Shown here: in pieces, positions 1 through 6,296 of the stretch
How the letters are laid out: every line of letters starts with the position of its first letter
Position numbering within the stretch: position 1 is the stretch's first letter
Assembly: GCA_025354965.1 (NCBI GenBank)
Contig: JANXLW010000480.1
Coordinates: forward strand, 1-15,300
DNA: 15,300 nucleotides
Direction: 5' to 3'
Origin: Betaproteobacteria bacterium
GTDB taxonomy: Bacteria > Pseudomonadota > Gammaproteobacteria > Burkholderiales > Burkholderiaceae_C
The notes under the pieces: generated by a model
Database searches by the model: none
Seen by the model: the letters and a program-made list of their open reading frames with translations, nothing else
Told to the model about the DNA's origin: nothing
Translations under genes and position numbers: made by a program

Positions 1-132
1 GAAAATTATTCACGACCAAACTACCCAGTTCCTTGAATTCGAGAGTGATATTTCAAAGCGCAGGAAAAACGTATCAATGCGATGTACAAATGCCGTGTAC
101 TTGAGCTTCAGATGAAGCTGCGCGCAAGCTGA
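1..132 (+). other. Left edge, possible tail of a decayed or frameshifted gene
   Basis: No intact gene is visible here. One frame (49-132) reads as a hydrophilic, helix-like tail ending in KLRAS and a TGA at 130-132, but it has stops just upstream at 34-36 and 46-48. Another frame (2-112) is open to the left edge and reads KIIHDQTTQFLEFES before continuing differently. A single frameshift near 45-60 would join the two into one short charged tail. This could be the damaged 3' end of a gene lying mostly outside the window, or chance. The low base content of G and C fits an intergenic or AT-rich accessory stretch. Nothing recognisable was identified. Confidence 0.2.
104..119. promoter_or_regulatory. 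Near-palindrome, candidate enhancer site for a sigma-54 activator
   Basis: AGCTTCAGATGAAGCT is a perfect 7-bp inverted repeat around a 2-bp centre. Its centre lies about 111 bp upstream of the transcription start predicted from the -24/-12 element at 197-211. That is the usual distance for an upstream activating sequence bound by a dimeric bacterial enhancer-binding protein. The palindrome is seen directly; its role is inferred from position. It also falls within a possible coding tail, so chance is possible. Confidence 0.4.
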
Positions 133-154
133 CAATTGAGCCCTCACTCACTTG

Positions 155-167
155 CAAGCTGTTGATA
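155..167 (-). promoter_or_regulatory. Candidate IHF-binding site
   Basis: Read on the minus strand the sequence is TATCAACAGCTTG, which fits the IHF consensus WATCAANNNNTTR at every defined position. It sits about 56-68 bp upstream of the predicted start of transcription, between the candidate enhancer palindrome (104-119) and the -24/-12 element (197-211). IHF bends DNA at this location in many sigma-54 promoters. The surroundings (161-195) are AT-rich, as usual for IHF sites. An 8-bp direct repeat GCAAGCTG (124-131 and 154-161) overlaps its edge. Confidence 0.5.
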
Positions 168-196
168 TTCAAAGATATTTACAACAGTTCAATAAC

Positions 197-211
197 TGGC
201 ACGAGCTATGC
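197..211 (+). promoter_or_regulatory. Sigma-54 (RpoN) -24/-12 promoter
   Basis: TGGCACGAGCTATGC matches the RpoN consensus TGGCACGNNNNTTGC at all defined positions except one (ATGC for TTGC). The GG (198-199) and GC (210-211) doublets have the required 12-bp register. The predicted start of transcription is near 223, giving a leader of about 37 bases before the ATG at 260. A strong Shine-Dalgarno, AAGGAGA (247-253), lies 6 bases before that ATG. A TTGACA at 213-218 could mimic a sigma-70 -35 box, but no good -10 follows at 16-18 bp. Confidence 0.7.
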
Positions 212-259
212 GTTGACATGGTCGGTCCGCAGTTAAATTGAACCTGAAGGAGAAATATC

Positions 260-991
260 ATGAGTGCACTTCGCAAAGTTTTGGTGGTCGACGATGACGC
301 CGTTGTTGGCACCAGTTTCAACCGTGTCCTGACAGAAAAAAAAGGCTATGTCGTCACCACTGCACAAAATGCCCATGAAGCGCTGAAGCAAATTCGTGAG
401 CAAGAGTTTGATGTCGTCTTCACAGACATCAAGATGCCCGGTATGGACGGCGTTGAATTGGCCGAGCGTGTCAAAGCCAGCCATCCTTGGACGCCAGTCG
501 TGATCATCACCGGCTACGGCACCACGGCCAATGAAACCCGCGCCAAAGCGGCCGGCGTGTCGGATTTCATGCGCAAGCCGCTGTCGCCCGAGATGATTGA
601 AGAAAGCGCCCTGCATGCGATGTTCGAGCCGCTACCGGCAAGCGCCGCGACGTTGCCAGCAGCCCCGCTGCATGAAGTCGACATTGATCTCACGCAAGGA
701 CAAAGCAACTTCAAAAACATCGCCCTCTTTGTGGCCGCTCCGTTTATCGGCCTGGTTTACGCCTTGCTGCTGCCGCTGGTCGGTCTGGCGATGTTGGGTT
801 GGATTGGTGCAAAGGCAATGCTGGCGCAACCGGCAACCAGGAAGGCACTCAAACTGCTTGGCAATGTTGCCAAAGTGATGGCGACACCGTTCATTGGGTT
901 GGCTTATGCCGTGATGCTTCCTTTCGTCGGCACCGCGATGCTGGTTTGGGTTGGCATCAAGGCGTTGCTGGCGCCAGTGCGAGCCGCTTGA
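260..991 (+). CDS. Response-regulator receiver domain fused to a duplicated membrane-embedded segment
   Basis: The 243-residue protein begins with a CheY-like receiver domain (about 4-122). Acidic residues D11-D13, phospho-acceptor D56 (in FTDIKMPGMDG), T84 and K106 are all present, so it should be phosphorylated by a histidine kinase. A short Pro/Ala linker (about 124-150) leads to two hydrophobic segments, 161-188 and 210-237, each starting PFIGL and containing a central LP kink. They are identical at 19 of 28 positions and 49 residues apart, so this is an internal duplication. No HTH, GGDEF, EAL, HD-GYP or kinase domain is present. The link between the segments carries K185, R194, K195, K198 and K205, which argues against a periplasmic loop and suggests two re-entrant hairpins anchored from the cytoplasm. 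The start is fixed by AAGGAGA (247-253). The gene is monocistronic, with a sigma-54 promoter before it and a terminator after. The receiver call is certain; the function of the C-terminal half is unknown. Confidence 0.93.
   Translation: MSALRKVLVVDDDAVVGTSFNRVLTEKKGYVVTTAQNAHEALKQIREQEFDVVFTDIKMPGMDGVELAERVKASHPWTPVVIITGYGTTANETRAKAAGVSDFMRKPLSPEMIEESALHAMFEPLPASAATLPAAPLHEVDIDLTQGQSNFKNIALFVAAPFIGLVYALLLPLVGLAMLGWIGAKAMLAQPATRKALKLLGNVAKVMATPFIGLAYAVMLPFVGTAMLVWVGIKALLAPVRAA
740..970 (+). repeat. Intragenic tandem duplication encoding two PFIGL...KA-L membrane segments
   Basis: Two copies of about 84 bases (740-823 and 887-970) have starts 147 bases apart and encode the repeated hydrophobic segments of the receiver-domain protein. 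Protein identity is 19 of 28, while the DNA has diverged at many third positions, so the duplication is old and held by selection on the protein. P, F, I, G, L, the central LP, W and the terminal KA are the conserved positions. Confidence 0.75.
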
Positions 992-1022
992 CAAGCGCTG
1001 GCAGCACAAGCGCCCCGCTAGC

Positions 1023-1054
1023 GCGCCCTCGGTCAATGGCGAGGGCGCTTTTTT
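1023..1054 (+). terminator. Rho-independent terminator of the receiver-domain gene
   Basis: GCGCCCTCG (1023-1031) pairs perfectly with CGAGGGCGC (1040-1048) around an 8-base loop, followed at once by six T residues (1049-1054). This 9-bp GC-rich stem starts 31 bases after the stop codon at 989-991. There is no T-run on the other strand, so it serves only plus-strand transcription. Confidence 0.9.
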
Positions 1055-1123
1055 GCGTTCATTTTTGAAGGTTCTGAAGTGTGGCGGCGGCCGGGAAGAG
1101 ATGAACGGCACCTTAACCGTCAC

Positions 1124-1870
1124 CTAAAACGATTCCGCGTTGCGCTGCCGGCTCTCTTTTTGTTGTTGGAACATTTGCACGCACTGGGGGTGTCTGATGA
1201 ATTGTGGCGTCTGACATTGCTCCTGCAAGCACATGGCAAGCGCCAGAAAAACCCGGTTGCCACAAACCTCTTGCGGACCGGATGGCCCGGTTGCAGCAAC
1301 CGGTGGCGGTGCGGGCTGAACCGGTGGCGGAGCAATCCGGGCTTCGCTAACCGATGGTGTCACTGGCGCTTGGGGTGACACTAGCACTGGCGCTTGAGTT
1401 GGCACTAACACTGGCGTTGGCCTCGAGGCTGCAGATTGACGTGGTGGCTTATGCACCGACGGTTTTTGTTCTTCCTTTGCTGGTGGTTTGTTGACAACGG
1501 GATCAGGAACGGGCTCGAGAGTCGCTGCCGCAATGGGTGCCATTGCCGGAGCAGGCTCTGGCGTAGGAAAAGGAGCAGGTTCAGGGTCGGGCGCAGTCGT
1601 AGCCAGGCTTGCGTCAGGCTGGCTGGGCGTGGCATCAAACCAGTAAACCCCGCCTGCTGCTACCAGGCAGATCGCGGCTATGCTGTGCCAAATAAAATAG
1701 CGATTTGGAGTGGGCCGCGCGTTTTGATTTAGCCAGGATGGAACCGTCGACGGCAACTCGCCGGGCAAAGGGTTTGCGTTTTGTCCGCTGGATAAATTAT
1801 GTCCGCAGTCATTGCAGAATTTTGCGCCGGCACGATTGTGGGAGGCGCATTTTTGGCATGTTAGGGTCAT
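1124..1870 (-). CDS. Membrane protein with zinc ribbon, proline-rich linker and C-X10-C twin domain
   Basis: The 248-residue protein starts MTLTCQKC. C5, C8, C19 and C22 form a double CXXC zinc ribbon. One membrane segment follows (about 59-78), then a long Pro/Ala/Val-rich region (about 80-202) with TP-VLVP and QAPV repeats, and a C-terminal domain with C203, C214, C219 and C230 spaced X10, X4, X10. With the ribbon in the cytoplasm the cysteine domain would be periplasmic, where two disulfides could pin a helical hairpin. The ATG at 1870 was chosen because GGAGA lies 5 bases upstream. An in-frame ATG at 1903 would add 11 residues and overlap the upstream stop as ATGA, but it has no ribosome site. 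The gene lies 29 bases after the diguanylate cyclase gene and is probably cotranscribed with it. It has no assigned function. It converges on the receiver-domain gene. Confidence 0.85.
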   Translation of the reverse strand: MTLTCQKCASHNRAGAKFCNDCGHNLSSGQNANPLPGELPSTVPSWLNQNARPTPNRYFIWHSIAAICLVAAGGVYWFDATPSQPDASLATTAPDPEPAPFPTPEPAPAMAPIAAATLEPVPDPVVNKPPAKEEQKPSVHKPPRQSAASRPTPVLVPTQAPVLVSPQAPVTPSVSEARIAPPPVQPAPPPVAATGPSGPQEVCGNRVFLALAMCLQEQCQTPQFIRHPQCVQMFQQQKESRQRNAESF

Positions 1871-1899
1871 GTTTTCTCCAGGGACTAGACTTCGCTGAC

Positions 1900-2724
1900 T
1901 CATGCAGTCGAATCATAAAACCGAACCAGATTGCGACCATCTTCCTTGGCTTTGTACATTGCCGCGTCAGACCACTTGAGGAGGTCGACCTGGCTCGACT
2001 CATGATTGGCAAAAATGACGACGCCAATGCTGGCGGTGCAACGGTGTTCAACCACTGTTTCAAAGTTTGCCCCGCGTGCGATGTTCAGAATATAGGGCGC
2101 CGCCAATGTGACACGGATTTTTTCCGCAACGATACCAGCTTCTGCCGTCGACCGGTCTCTATCCAAATCCAGATCACTCAACAGCACCACGAACTCATCG
2201 CCACCAAAGCGTGACACCGTGTCAATTTCGCGCACGCATCCTTTCAGTCGACTGGCTACTTCGAGCAACAGCAAGTCACCAGCCTCATGCCCGTGCGTGT
2301 CATTCAAGGGCTTGAAATTGTCTAGGTCAAGGAACAGCAAGGCAGCGTAAGTCCCGGTACGCTTGCTAGCTGCCACGGTTTGTTGGATGCGGTCATGGAG
2401 CAAATGACGGTTTGCCAAGTTAGTGAGTGAGTCATAGAAAGCCAATTGGCGAATCTCTTCCGCGTTTCGTTGCAATTCTGCCTGTTGCTCCCTCATGGGG
2501 CGCAGCACCGAATAATGAAGGACCGGGGCGACGATGGCGGTCAGCACAAAGGGATCGAGCAAGTCCCAGAAAATCTGTGGCACTGCCGAACCGAAAAACG
2601 GCGTCAGAACTCTGGCAAACACCAGCATGATGGCGAGCTCAGCGCCCAGAACAACGGCACCCACTGTGATAACTGCGGCAAGCGGTGAGCTGTTAATTTT
2701 CAGAAGGTGCAGATGGAACCGCAT
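1900..2724 (-). CDS. Membrane-bound diguanylate cyclase (GGDEF)
   Basis: The protein makes c-di-GMP from two GTP. Counting from the ATG at 2724 it is 274 residues. Two membrane segments (about 15-37 and 55-75) flank a short loop, with a helical linker (about 76-94) leading to the GGDEF domain (about 95-272). The active site RFGGDEF is intact (GGDEF at 174-178). An inhibitory I-site, REID, lies five residues before it, so product inhibition is expected. Substrate-binding features FLDLDNFKPLND and GHEAGD are also present. The sensor region is only two membrane helices, with no PAS, GAF or other input domain. A TTG-initiated form would begin at 2775 (291 residues), but neither start has a strong ribosome site; ATG was preferred. 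The upstream gene on the same strand ends at 2854, so this may be a tail of the long transport operon or have its own promoter. Confidence 0.88.
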   Translation of the reverse strand: MRFHLHLLKINSSPLAAVITVGAVVLGAELAIMLVFARVLTPFFGSAVPQIFWDLLDPFVLTAIVAPVLHYSVLRPMREQQAELQRNAEEIRQLAFYDSLTNLANRHLLHDRIQQTVAASKRTGTYAALLFLDLDNFKPLNDTHGHEAGDLLLLEVASRLKGCVREIDTVSRFGGDEFVVLLSDLDLDRDRSTAEAGIVAEKIRVTLAAPYILNIARGANFETVVEHRCTASIGVVIFANHESSQVDLLKWSDAAMYKAKEDGRNLVRFYDSTA

Positions 2725-2853
2725 CACAGTCCAGTGAACAGATCGACGTACATGATTCAGGGCTCCCAGAAACAATCTTTTATTGCGTTAACACGACGGC
2801 ATAGCCAGGGCGCGGATTCTAGCGATCTTCAGCCAAGTGGCACCAGGCGCTGC
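2725..2853 (-). other. Gap between oxidoreductase and diguanylate cyclase genes
   Basis: These 129 bases separate two genes on the same strand. No convincing terminator with a T-run and no good sigma-70 promoter was seen on the minus strand. A TGGCAC (2838-2843) on the plus strand resembles a sigma-54 -24 box but has the wrong spacing to the next GC. Whether the cyclase gene is read from the upstream operon is therefore open. Confidence 0.35.
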
Positions 2854-3993
2854 CTATTTGTTGGGATTAATGAGGTACTTCACACCAGTCGCGCGCTTGC
2901 CATAGTCGGCCATGGCATCCAATTGCAGCGCTTGTGCCAGGGAGATCACTTTGGAGTAGCTGCTGACGAAGGTGGTTTTGAGCTCAGTCGCCACGCGCTG
3001 CTTCAACACTTGTGCGGCCTCAGCGCCGATTCGTTGCAGGAAGGGAAACAGCAACCAGCCGCCGATGCCCCAGGCCATGCCAAAGTTCCGATTGAATTCG
3101 GTCGGGTTGGTGTCCAGACCGCCATACAGGTAGACCTGCTTGTGCGTTGTCGAGCCATAGCGGCTGTACTCTTTGGCGGTCGTATTCAGTGCCGCTTCCA
3201 TGCAGCTCAGGATTTGCCCGGCCAGCTTACCACCACCTGTGGCATCAAAGGCCAGGGTGGCGCCGGTGGCGACGAGCGCCGCAGTGAGATCATCCATAAA
3301 AGTGGGTGCGGCAGCGTTACAAACATGCGTTGCACCGATCGACTTGAGCATGGCCGCCTGCTCGGGCTTGCGCACGATATTGACAAGCCCGATGTGGTCC
3401 TTGGCGCAGATTTTGTTGAGCATCTGGCCCAGGTTGGAGGCCGCCGCAGTGTGCACCAGCGCCGTGTGTGCTTCGCGCCGCATGGTCTCGACCATGCCCA
3501 GTGCGGTCAAGGGGTTGACAAAGCAGGAGGCGCCCTCGACCGGCGTGGTGCCTTGCGGCAGCAGCAGGCATTGGTCGACCTTGATGCAGCGGTACTGCGC
3601 GTACATGGCACCACCCAGCAAGGCCACTGTCCGTCCGACAAGGGCTTGGGCAGCGGCGGAGGTCCCGGCAGCAACGACCACGCCGGCGCCCTCATTGCCG
3701 ACCGGCAGGGACTGGTCCAGGCGTCCCGCCATGCTTTTCATCAAACGCTCAGGAATCGGGGCTGTGACAACCGGCTGGGTGGGTGTACCGGAAACCTTCG
3801 CGCTGCTCATGTCTGCTGCGCCAAACAGCAGCCCGATGTCAGACGGATTGATCGGTGCCGCTTCGATGCGCACTGTGACTTCGTCAGGCTCCGGTCTGGC
3901 GCTTACCACGCTGACCAGGGAAAGCTCCAGTTCACCGCTGGATTTGACGGTTGAGCGAAGTTGAAGCCCTGTGAAGTTGTGATTAGCTGGCAT
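2854..3993 (-). CDS. MDR-superfamily oxidoreductase (quinone/enoyl-reductase-like, zinc-independent)
   Basis: This 379-residue protein has the two-domain medium-chain dehydrogenase layout: a GroES-like N-terminal domain (about 10-145, with PINPSDIGLL at 48-57 and GNEGAGVVVAAG at 99-110) and a Rossmann domain (about 170-320, with HTAAASNLGQ at 181-190). The usual zinc ligand in GHE is replaced by N100, and no structural four-cysteine lobe is present. It therefore belongs with quinone or enoyl reductases rather than zinc alcohol dehydrogenases. Residues about 61-95 look like an insertion in the N-terminal domain. NAD(P)H is the expected cofactor. The start at 3993 is supported by AGGA 7 bases upstream; an upstream in-frame start at 4095 would run into the preceding gene. 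It is the last clear member of the transport/ligase operon, 41 bases after the ligase stop. A role in oxidising or reducing the imported acid or its CoA ester is inference. Confidence 0.88.
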   Translation of the reverse strand: MPANHNFTGLQLRSTVKSSGELELSLVSVVSARPEPDEVTVRIEAAPINPSDIGLLFGAADMSSAKVSGTPTQPVVTAPIPERLMKSMAGRLDQSLPVGNEGAGVVVAAGTSAAAQALVGRTVALLGGAMYAQYRCIKVDQCLLLPQGTTPVEGASCFVNPLTALGMVETMRREAHTALVHTAAASNLGQMLNKICAKDHIGLVNIVRKPEQAAMLKSIGATHVCNAAAPTFMDDLTAALVATGATLAFDATGGGKLAGQILSCMEAALNTTAKEYSRYGSTTHKQVYLYGGLDTNPTEFNRNFGMAWGIGGWLLFPFLQRIGAEAAQVLKQRVATELKTTFVSSYSKVISLAQALQLDAMADYGKRATGVKYLINPNK

Positions 3994-4034
3994 TTTTGTA
4001 TCCTGAAATCGGAATTGACCGGACTCATCAGCCC

Positions 4035-5621
4035 TTAGCGCAACAGTCGCTTCATGACCTTGCCGTTGGCGTTGCGCGGCAGCGGCGCTTCGCACCAGGT
4101 GATCGTTTCGGGCACCTTGTAGTCAGCCAGCTGCGACCGACAATGCAGCTGCACTGCTTCGTCGTCATGCATCGCATCAGGCGCATGCAGGTAGGCGTGC
4201 ACCCGCTCGCCCAGCACCGGGCAGGCTCGACCAACGACAGCAGCTTCCACTATGCCGGGTATCGTCATCAGGACCATTTCGACCTCCACCGAATAGATCT
4301 TGAAACCGCCGCGGTTGATCATGTCTTTCTTGCGGTCGAGGATACGCACGAAACCCTGTGCATCCACCGAGCCAATGTCACCCGAGTGCCAGTAGCCGGC
4401 CGTGAAAGAGGCTGCAGTAGCCTCCGGGTTGCCCCAATAACCCGGCACCACCATCGGGCCACCAATCCAGAGTTCACCGCTCTCACCGGTTGCCACCTGG
4501 CGACCCGCATCGTCCATAACGCGGATGTCGGCCGCTGGTAGCGCAACGCCGACACTGTCGGCATACTGGCGCGTGAAGCCGGTTGGCATCATGGTGACCG
4601 GTGAGGTGGTCTCGGTGGCACCGTAGGCATTGAGCAGTGTGAGTCCGGGCAGGCGTGCGGCAAGTGCATCGATGGTGGCCACGGGCATCGGCGCGCCGCC
4701 ATAGCCACCGATACGCCAGCAGTCCAGGTCGCGCTGGTTGAAATCATCGCTCATCAAACACAGCTTGTACATCGCCGGCACCATCAGCGTGTGGCTGACT
4801 CGCTCGGCCTCGACCAGGCGCAAAAACTCCCCGGCCTTGAACGCGGGGACGATGATGATCGCACCCCCCACCTTCAGCATCGCCGCGATGATGGCAATCA
4901 AACCGGTGACGTGACTGGCCGGTACCGCGAGCACTGAGCGGTCGTCTGGCTGCAGCCGCATGCAGGCCTGGTAGTGCAACACCGAATGGGCAATGTTCAA
5001 GTGCGTCAGCATCGCCCCCTTGGGATTGCCAGTGGTGCCAGAGGTGTACAGGATGACCGCGACATCGGTCTCGCGCACGCTGGCCGGTGATGGCGCTGGC
5101 CCGGGTTCACTGGCCAGAGCAGCCAGGCTGTCGCGGCCGACACCGCCAATCACCACCCGCAACGCCAGCTCGGGTGTGTCGTCAAGGTCAGGGATACGGT
5201 CAGCCAGTTCGGCATCCAACACAATGGCCCGCGCGCCGCACTGGTTGGCAATAAAGGCCAGCCCCGGGCGTTGCTCACGCACCCCAACCGGCACTGCGAT
5301 GGCGCCCAGACGCTGCAAAGCCAGCAGCACAAACACAAACTCCGCCCGGTTGCCGATGAACAGCAACACCCGCTCGCCGTAAGCGACGCCACGCGCGGCC
5401 AGCCCCGCGGCAATGCGAGCCACTTCGATGTCGGTCTGTGCATAGCTCCATCGGCGGCTCTCGCACACGACAGCGTCATGGCTGGCACGCGCGGCCACGC
5501 TGGTGGCAAACATGCCGAAGAAGTTGTGCGGCCGATGGTCGAAGCAGCGCACGATGCGGTCGCCATACAGCGCCTCATACCGCATGTGCGGCACCGGGTA
5601 ATCGGACCAGTGCTCTTGCAT
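4035..5621 (-). CDS. AMP-forming acyl-CoA synthetase (ANL superfamily)
   Basis: The 528-residue enzyme should convert a carboxylic acid, ATP and CoA to an acyl-CoA via an acyl-adenylate. Core motifs are intact: YTSGTTGNPKGA (192-203), the adenine-binding YGATE (333-337), HSGDIG (412-417), the hinge-region RGGFKIYSVEVE (437-448) and the C-terminal catalytic lysine K521 in NANGK. Its length is normal for the family. It starts 3 bases after the stop of the ABC ATPase gene with no clear Shine-Dalgarno, so translation is probably coupled. The coupling to a LIV-type transporter suggests it activates the transported acid. Which acid (aromatic, alicyclic, medium-chain) cannot be read from the motifs. 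Confidence 0.95.
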   Translation of the reverse strand: MQEHWSDYPVPHMRYEALYGDRIVRCFDHRPHNFFGMFATSVAARASHDAVVCESRRWSYAQTDIEVARIAAGLAARGVAYGERVLLFIGNRAEFVFVLLALQRLGAIAVPVGVREQRPGLAFIANQCGARAIVLDAELADRIPDLDDTPELALRVVIGGVGRDSLAALASEPGPAPSPASVRETDVAVILYTSGTTGNPKGAMLTHLNIAHSVLHYQACMRLQPDDRSVLAVPASHVTGLIAIIAAMLKVGGAIIIVPAFKAGEFLRLVEAERVSHTLMVPAMYKLCLMSDDFNQRDLDCWRIGGYGGAPMPVATIDALAARLPGLTLLNAYGATETTSPVTMMPTGFTRQYADSVGVALPAADIRVMDDAGRQVATGESGELWIGGPMVVPGYWGNPEATAASFTAGYWHSGDIGSVDAQGFVRILDRKKDMINRGGFKIYSVEVEMVLMTIPGIVEAAVVGRACPVLGERVHAYLHAPDAMHDDEAVQLHCRSQLADYKVPETITWCEAPLPRNANGKVMKRLLR

Positions 5622-5624
5622 GGC

Positions 5625-6278
5625 TCAGGCGCTCATGGGAGCCACGTTGGCGCCGCGCTCCACCACAAACTCACTGTCGACGATGCGACGCGAGTGGTTG
5701 AGGTCGGACTGCGCGATCAGCACCGATATCTGACCGCCTTTCAAACCGGCAATCACTTCGGCGAGGCGCTTGGAGAGGGCCGGCGCCACGCCCTCGAACG
5801 GCTCGTCCAGCAGCAACAAGCGTGTTCCGACCGCCAGCGCCCGCGCCAGCGCCACCAGCTTTTGCTGACCGCCTGACAGCAGCAGGGCACGACGTTCGCG
5901 CATATCAGAGAGTTCTGGTAGCACCTGGTAGATGAATGCCAGACGCTCAGCCGCGTTAAGTGTCTTGCTGACCCACACCGGCACCAGAATGTTTTCTTCC
6001 ACCGTCAACTCCGGCACCAAACCCCGGTCCTCTGGCATGTAGCCGATGCCCAGCGCCGCGCGGGCGTGGCTTGGCAGGCTGGCCAAATCCTGATCATCGA
6101 AAACGATGCGGCCCTGGCTCGGCGCCAGATGACCCATGATGGAACGCATCAGCGTGGTCTTGCCGGCACCGTTGCGCCCGACCAGCCCAACCATGCACCC
6201 TTGCGCCACTTCCAGCGACAGCCCGCGCAATGCGATGACCGACTGGATCGCAACATGAATCGATTCAACCTTCAGCAT
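5625..6278 (-). CDS. LIV-type ABC transporter ATP-binding protein (LivF-like)
   Basis: The 217-residue ATPase energises import together with the other ATPase and two permeases. It has Walker A GRNGAGKT (34-41), a Q-loop region reading YMPEDRGLVPELTVEEN (80-96), signature LSGGQ (134-138) and Walker B LLLLDE (154-159). The switch-loop position that holds histidine in most ABC ATPases is glutamine (Q190), as is usual in LivF, but the preceding glutamate of the typical VEQN is alanine here. The D-loop reads FEGVAP. The protein is slightly short for LivF (usually about 235). It begins 18 bases after the preceding ATPase gene, with GGGATG as a weak ribosome site. Confidence 0.94.
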   Translation of the reverse strand: MLKVESIHVAIQSVIALRGLSLEVAQGCMVGLVGRNGAGKTTLMRSIMGHLAPSQGRIVFDDQDLASLPSHARAALGIGYMPEDRGLVPELTVEENILVPVWVSKTLNAAERLAFIYQVLPELSDMRERRALLLSGGQQKLVALARALAVGTRLLLLDEPFEGVAPALSKRLAEVIAGLKGGQISVLIAQSDLNHSRRIVDSEFVVERGANVAPMSA

Positions 6279-6296
6279 ATTTTCATCCCGGCTGGT

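Noticed and set aside
213..239. TTGACA with a TAAATT as a sigma-70 promoter for the receiver-domain gene
   Set aside because: The spacer is only about 15 bp and the -10 is weak, while the overlapping -24/-12 element is nearly perfect.
632..1123. Minus-strand open frame of 163 codons across the terminator
   Set aside because: It is antisense to the receiver-domain gene and runs through a clear terminator hairpin.
1871..1903. ATG at 1903 for the zinc-ribbon protein (ATGA overlap with the cyclase stop)
   Set aside because: It has no Shine-Dalgarno, whereas the ATG at 1870 has GGAGA and places the zinc ribbon at the very N-terminus, as is usual. Not fully excluded.
2838..2853. TGGCAC followed by TGC, sigma-54-like
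   Set aside because: The GG-to-GC register is 13 instead of 12 bp, it overlaps the edge of a gap, and no plus-strand gene follows.
2707..3954. A 415-codon open frame on the plus strand
   Set aside because: It lies antisense to the MDR oxidoreductase gene, whose product has clear family motifs and a ribosome site. The plus-frame product is low in recognisable structure, rich in His, Gln, Arg and Cys, and matches nothing I know.
3173..3964. A second long plus-strand open frame (263 codons)
   Set aside because: It is also antisense to the oxidoreductase and reflects GC-rich codon structure rather than a gene.
3994..4095. N-terminal extension of the MDR oxidoreductase to 4095
   Set aside because: It would overlap the end of the acyl-CoA synthetase by about 60 bases, and a good ribosome site supports the start at 3993.
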